Source of the DNA: Rhipidocladum racemiflorum
Lineage: Eukaryota > Streptophyta > Magnoliopsida > Poales > Poaceae
Length of the DNA: 64,000 nt
Assembly (NCBI GenBank): GCA_036346355.1
Contig: CM070581.1
Location: 49,185,849-49,249,848 of the forward strand
Direction of reading: 5' to 3'
The position numbers and the translations under genes were made by a program. The notes under the pieces were generated by a model that searched no databases, was not told the origin of the DNA, and was given only the letters and a program-made list of their open reading frames with translations. Below are positions 59,349-64,000 of the stretch, in pieces; position 1 is the stretch's first letter, and every line of letters starts with the position of its first letter.

Positions 59349-60035
59349 TCATCTGTATTGGTTCCTAACTTTTCCAAAAAAAAAGCGATTGCAATATGTG
59401 TACTATAATTTGTGTTTTTAGAAAATAAATAAACATGGTCATCACAATCGGTTCTAGATTAGAACCGATTGTGATAGACCCCCCTCATCTCAATTGGTTC
59501 TAACTCAGAACCGATTATGATGAGGGGGGTCATCACAATTGGTTGAAATTGGAACTAATTGTGATGTGCATATGCTCATCACAATCGATTCTAAATTGAG
59601 AACCGATTGTGATGTGCCTCTCCACTAGACTGTGAATTGGGATAAGATCAAGCCGAAGGAAAGACCAGAAGCACCATTGTATTTTATATAATATATTTTT
59701 AGAATCAAACTCTCACAGACGAGCACACTCAAAAATATGAACCAAAAATAAAGATTATACAAGCTATAATGAAAAAAACTCAAACTAGATATCGAACGAT
59801 CGGTGAAAATGGGTACCGAAACTTCAGAGGCTATTTTGAGGCCCTAAACGACGCTTTTTGGGGTCAAAACTTTTTGTTAAAGCCTCGCGAAGAATTCGCG
59901 ACTTACACTTGGGTGCTAAGTGGGTTCCAATTTCAAAATAATTTTGCTGGGAAAGCCACTACACACATTCCCTATATATTTATACACATCCTTTTACTCA
60001 CCACTCATCTCCTCCACTTGCTCATCTCCCTCTAC
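59349..60035. other. Unit-2-specific segment with palindrome array and TATA-like site
   Basis: It contains 59,443-59,615, a cluster of near-perfect palindromes built from atcacaatcggttct and its complement, resembling transposon subterminal DNA. It then has a leader-like part with tatatatttat near 59,972. Unit 1 joins directly across it at a gct microhomology, which favours a deletion in unit 1 over an insertion here. Confidence 0.6.
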
Positions 60036-60059
60036 TGCTCTCCCTCTCACTTGCACCGT

Positions 60060-60104
<45 letters not shown>

Positions 60105-60126
60105 TCGAGGTGAAGGCAGTCAGGCA

Positions 60127-60352
60127 ATGGGATGGAAGGATTATTTCATGAGAGGTGTGGATCTTGGTTTCGCATTTCTTGGTTTTGAAAGAATTCGCTA
60201 CATTGAGCACTTCGGTAGTAATTTATGCAAGTTTCTACTTTAAGTTGCAGGTGAAAGCATCTAGGCCCCCTAATTCCTTAACAGTGCTTTATATTGGTTT
60301 TGGTGTTGATGATAAAAAAGGTACCATTTGTGAAGTAAAGACTTTTTCAAAT
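60127..60352 (+). pseudogene. Unidentified short gene piece, unit 2
   Basis: Counterpart of 48,835-49,060: ATG at 60,127 (MGWKDYFMRGVDLGFAFLGF), a stop after 38 codons, an acceptor-like ttgcag and the block VKASRPPNSLTVLYIGFGVDD. It is preceded by an expanded GA microsatellite (60,070-60,101) and a TATA-like site near 59,972, so this copy has a more complete 5' region. It is cut at 60,353 by the SIRE LTR. No family is recognised. Confidence 0.35.
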
Positions 60353-60698
60353 TGAAGGACAAAGGCTAAGGATTCTTGTTTCTAGTTTTGGCTTGGGAGT
60401 AGATTCAGGCCATGTAGCTAGGATTATTTTTGTTTAGCCGTACTATAAAGAGGAATTATACACAAGTACCTTGGTTCATAGAGCAAATCATTAAGATTAC
60501 TTGGAGTAAAGGTCACTTCATCTAAATTCCCCTCAACCAAGTCACTCACCTACTCAATCAAAAGCCCTCTCACGTCAGACCGACTTTTTCAGTCTGGTGC
60601 TAAAAATACTTCAATTCAAAGTTCAAACCGAGCGTACACTGTTCACACCGAACCAACTTGAGTTGAGTCTAATTTTTCAGTCCGGCGCTTACTGCCTT
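60353..60698 (+). repeat. SIRE-type LTR, first 346 bp, unit 2
   Basis: It aligns with 49,061-49,413 and is interrupted by element H. Confidence 0.85.
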
Positions 60699-62848
60699 TG
60701 TAACACCCCGGCATCTAATATGCCCGAATGCTACCAAACATAGGCTAAATAACATCTAAATACCATAAATTAAGATAAATTACAGCAAAGGAGTAAATGC
60801 TAAAACCGAAAATTTCGGCAGCATCTCCTTTGTTTTTCCATGAATTGAAGCAACAACAATATGATAACAGGATATATTATAAAGAATGACATCTAAATCA
60901 TCAATAACAAGGGTTCTAGCAGCAGTATAAGCCTAGAATAAAGATTCCAACCATCTCATGAGCCAAACGAAGTAAATGAGGAAACCAAGCACACAAATTA
61001 ACCATTGCACCAAGTTGCATGGCACTACTCTTATTATCATGACCAAGATGAATAAATTGTCTATAAGTGTGGAGCTACGTGTAGATGTGTAGCTAATGCC
61101 CTTCCCCGTATGCCGGTTTCATGGTACCTAAAACAACAAGAAAGCACAAGCGTGAGTTCAACACTCAGCAAGTATATTGCAATGGTACAAAAGAACAATT
61201 ACATGGCTACAACAACTCACATCATGTGTATCATCTTATTCATGATCACATATCATTATCATCATCATCATGTATGCAATGCGATGCGATGCACATGTCT
61301 CCTGGAAACTCATACCGGTATGGTTGAGTACACACCCGTCGGTGTGCACCCTCTCCCCCCTTCCATCCTGAAGATGGAGGGTGCCTACTCCCCGCTTCCA
61401 TACACCGCGATGGATGGAATCACGATTTAGGACTTACTCATTAGCTCTCCGGAATAGTCATAACTTTCTCACCGACCTTCCCCGGACTAGTTATGACTTT
61501 CTCACCGCCCGGGCCATGTATGCAAACATGCTAACATCATAAATAACTTGTACATTAACACATGGCATCATAACATAATAAGCATATTCATCATATCAAT
61601 GGCAAACATTAAAGCATGGCATGTGAACATATCATATATTCAATTTCAATCTCAACCAATCTAGCAAACCACAACCCGCTACCCATTCCAATACACTTGC
61701 CTCAACCACGGGTGACGGATTGGCGAGAAGTAGAGGGCACCCCTGGGGTCACACCACCTGCATATAGGCACCACATACTCAAAATCATGCCCACAAAACA
61801 ATATACAGACACTCTTCTACCCCGACTTCGCAAACTACTCGCACAATCCAAAAACAGAGGTTCTGTCCCGCTGGGACAGCAGAATTGCAACGAGCAGAAC
61901 TCGGGATCTAAAACTCCGAATCGATTAAACGAGTACATGCTCGCGTAGCTTAGGAAATTTACTAACTTTTTCTGAGTATATGGAAAGACTGATTCGGACT
62001 CTAAAGTGGTTTAATCTATAGAATATCGTGATCTGTTCCAATCACGTCATAGTTTTTAATATGTTTGATAAAACGAGCATAACTTTCAAACAGATGGGCG
62101 GAATTGGACGATATTTATACCCACTGAAAGGTATTGAAATTACCTACAACTTCCTCAACAGGCGGCCGACCAAATTCCGAATCTAAATTTGCGAAAACCC
62201 AAACCCTAGGTCGACTGCTCATGCTGCCCGAAACAGAGAACGTGGCAAACTCTAGATTCCATCTAATCTACCCAATTACAGCACCACTAATTGATCTAAA
62301 AATATGATATCAACCCCTAGAACAGTGCCTAGACCAACCCCAAGGATTCCCGTGGCCATACCTTCGCCCGACGAACAAAGAACCAACGGATCTCCTCCCG
62401 GTTCGCGCGATCTCCTTCCTCGCTCCAAATCCACCGGATCTCCTTGTCGCGGAGCGCTCCAATGGATGGATCTGCGGGGTGATGAGTTGGAGAGGCTTCC
62501 CTAGGGCAGCAAGGGTGGTGGAGAGGGGAGGAGAGGGGTGGTGGTGCAATGGGGAGGAGGGAGGAGGGGCGTAAGGCCATGGAGGGGTGGCGACTAGAAG
62601 TGGGAGGAGGAGGTGGGGGGGCGTCCTAGGGTTAGGGCTGGCTGGTTGCTCCCCCAAATGGGCCAAAAACCCCTCCACCAATGGCCCAAATCATCCCGCC
62701 AAAGCCCAAATTAGTTCCCCAAGGCCCAAACTCCCCCAGAAAAGCCCAAACACCCGGAAACGGCCCAAAACAAAATAAAACACCATACTGTAAAGTTTTA
62801 TTCTCAAATTTCACAATTTATAAAGTTTTGACATTCCGTAGTGTCATA
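60699..62848 (-). repeat. 3' LTR of minus-strand gypsy element H
   Basis: The plus-strand text begins TGTAACACCCCGGCATCTA and ends cgtagtgtcata, matching the solo LTR at 28,942-31,129. Directly to its right is the complement of a polypurine tract, so this is the 3' LTR of an element reading right to left. It contains the gcaccctc...gagggtgc hairpin (about 61,345-61,385) and a G-rich/C-rich zone near 62,510-62,790. Confidence 0.88.
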
Positions 62849-62862
62849 TTCTTCCCCCCTTC
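62849..62862 (-). other. Element H polypurine tract
   Basis: On the minus strand the bases read aaggggggaagaa next to the LTR, which fixes element orientation. Confidence 0.85.
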
Positions 62863-64000
62863 AATAGGATTCGACCCCGAATCCGAGACACGACACTTCG
62901 CAATCAACCAAATCGAATGGAGCTATGGTTCACGCCTCAGAACCCGCTTAGAAGCCCCTACGATTTGCACCAGCCAGCACTCAGAACAAGGAGCTAAGGC
63001 TCGAAGACTGACGGCTCTAAAGACAACTTCACATTCAAAACTTGCCAGAATCTTACTCAACTTTGAAACACAGACTACAAACATAAGGACTCAAAACGTC
63101 CCAAGCAAAAGGATAACTTCCTAAACTCACAATGAAGGAAAACGGTCTCAAACTCCTCCTTTCTATGCATTCCTTGGCACTAAAGTGCCCGATCCCTTTA
63201 ACTGGTGTTTCTCTCCAAAAGAACACGGCACCAACCTCTAGAACCCTCTTCAGCTCCCACGCACAAAAGTGATTCACGTCTCAACCTCTCAACTGTGGTT
63301 CGTCGTATTCGAGACGACGCAAACCAAGTGAGACACAACACTCTAAGATTACTAACTGCTTGAACCATCGAGGTTACATTCTGATCTTTTACAACAAGAC
63401 CAACACCCACCCCACTACCACCGAAAGGAGAAGCCTACTTTATGACCAGGGTTCTAAAAACCAGCAAAATCAATAACAACCGAACATTCCACTTCGGTTG
63501 GCACAACACGCTCAAAGATCGGCGACAAAAGATCCAATACACTTCCAGAAGGAAAAGCAATTACTAGCAACCACCAAGTGGTCCACTCAAGATTTAATCA
63601 GCCCCACCGAGGAACACATCGATGACACAATTCTCCAAGAAGGTTTGAATTGAGACATAGACAACCTTCCTTTGCTCTACACTTCTACACCATTTACGAT
63701 CAACTACTAGCCACACCAGGTTTCTCTTACTAAGAAAGTCTTGCCCTCACATTCTTCCACTTAAAGGACCAGGACAAAGAGTACCATTATTGAGTAAGCT
63801 CAACCGTAAAACATGAACCTAATTGATCCACACACAACAACTCGAACCCCAAAAGCGCTAAAAGCCACTTTGGAAAGAATTTGGTAACAACCAAGGAGTA
63901 CTCATTTTAATTTCCTGAGTCAAGACGCAAAGGAAACACAAATCTCCTACACCACAACCAACATATCAGAAATTCTTCATCGTTTCTTTTCATACCAGAA
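62863..64000 (-). mobile_element. Element H internal region, non-coding 3' part
   Basis: This is 1.1 kb of minus-strand sequence upstream of the polypurine tract. I find no integrase, RNase H or chromodomain motifs, and all frames have frequent stops. It is either a long 3' untranslated spacer or the element is non-autonomous. The remainder lies outside the window. Confidence 0.6.

Larger units (their letters stand above)
54084..60698. repeat. Tandem duplication, unit 2 (cut by element H)
   Basis: It aligns to unit 1 from 42,050 to 49,413. Unit-2-specific changes are a loss of 34 bp near 54,500, a loss of about 1.6 kb at 58,278, a MITE at 58,551-58,810 and about 690 bp at 59,349-60,035 that unit 1 lacks. 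Its right part is cut by gypsy element H at 60,699, so the remainder should continue beyond the window. Confidence 0.85.

Noticed and set aside
1..64000. CRISPR arrays, phage defence or bacterial operons
   Set aside because: No regularly spaced direct repeats with unique spacers, no ribosome-binding sites and no prokaryotic gene order; all content fits a plant nuclear genome.

Overview
The window is plant nuclear DNA, almost certainly from a grass (Poaceae; a rice-like genome is plausible but not proven). Reasons: long Ty3-gypsy and Ty1-copia LTR retrotransposons nested in one another, mariner/Stowaway-type MITEs with CTCCCTCC ends, CACTA-type subterminal repeats, a hAT MITE, and GC-rich, intronless host genes in AT-rich surroundings. 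I see no bacterial, viral or organellar genes, no CRISPR array and no tRNA or rRNA gene.

Left third (1-26,193). This is a four-level nest. The outer element is chromovirus A (Ty3-gypsy); its pol is visible at 8,380-9,736 and 21,636-22,640, and its 3' LTR at 22,683-26,193. A second, complete copy of the same family, element B (9,737-21,630), sits inside A's integrase gene with a perfect 5-bp target duplication (gaggt). A minus-strand Maximus/SIRE-like copia element C ends at 8,379 inside A's reverse transcriptase, and an LTR of the A/B family (D, 1-2,065) is in turn inserted in C's RNase H region.

Middle (26,194-42,049). Copia element F (gag from 27,955, pol to 34,152) has about ten nonsense codons but no frameshift. 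It is split by a 2.19-kb solo gypsy LTR; removing that LTR and one target-site copy restores the frame. After F come a 260-bp MITE, the remnant of F's 3' LTR, a rearranged LTR in two opposed halves, and the integrase/chromodomain end plus long LTR of another chromovirus, E.

Right third (42,050-64,000). A tandem duplication dominates: unit 1 spans 42,050-54,083 and unit 2 starts at 54,084. Each unit carries an intact secreted pectin-methylesterase/invertase-inhibitor-type gene (42,925-43,716 and 54,928-55,719; 8 of 263 residues differ) with its own TATA box and polyadenylation signal. Downstream lies a mosaic of CACTA-type repeats with captured minus-strand fragments of a chloroplast ABC transporter gene (ABCI11/NAP14-like) and, in unit 1 only, a dehydroascorbate reductase gene. 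A hAT MITE, an unidentified short gene piece and a SIRE-type LTR follow. Unit 2 has since lost about 1.6 kb, gained a MITE, and been interrupted at 60,699 by a minus-strand gypsy element H that runs off the window.

The two inhibitor genes are the only intact host genes I can support; all other coding sequence is transposon-derived or fragmentary. The most interesting material is the mutational contrast between elements A, B and F, the conserved palindromes and short reading frame inside the long LTRs, the young tandem duplication, and the transduplicated gene fragments. I found no clearly new multi-gene system.
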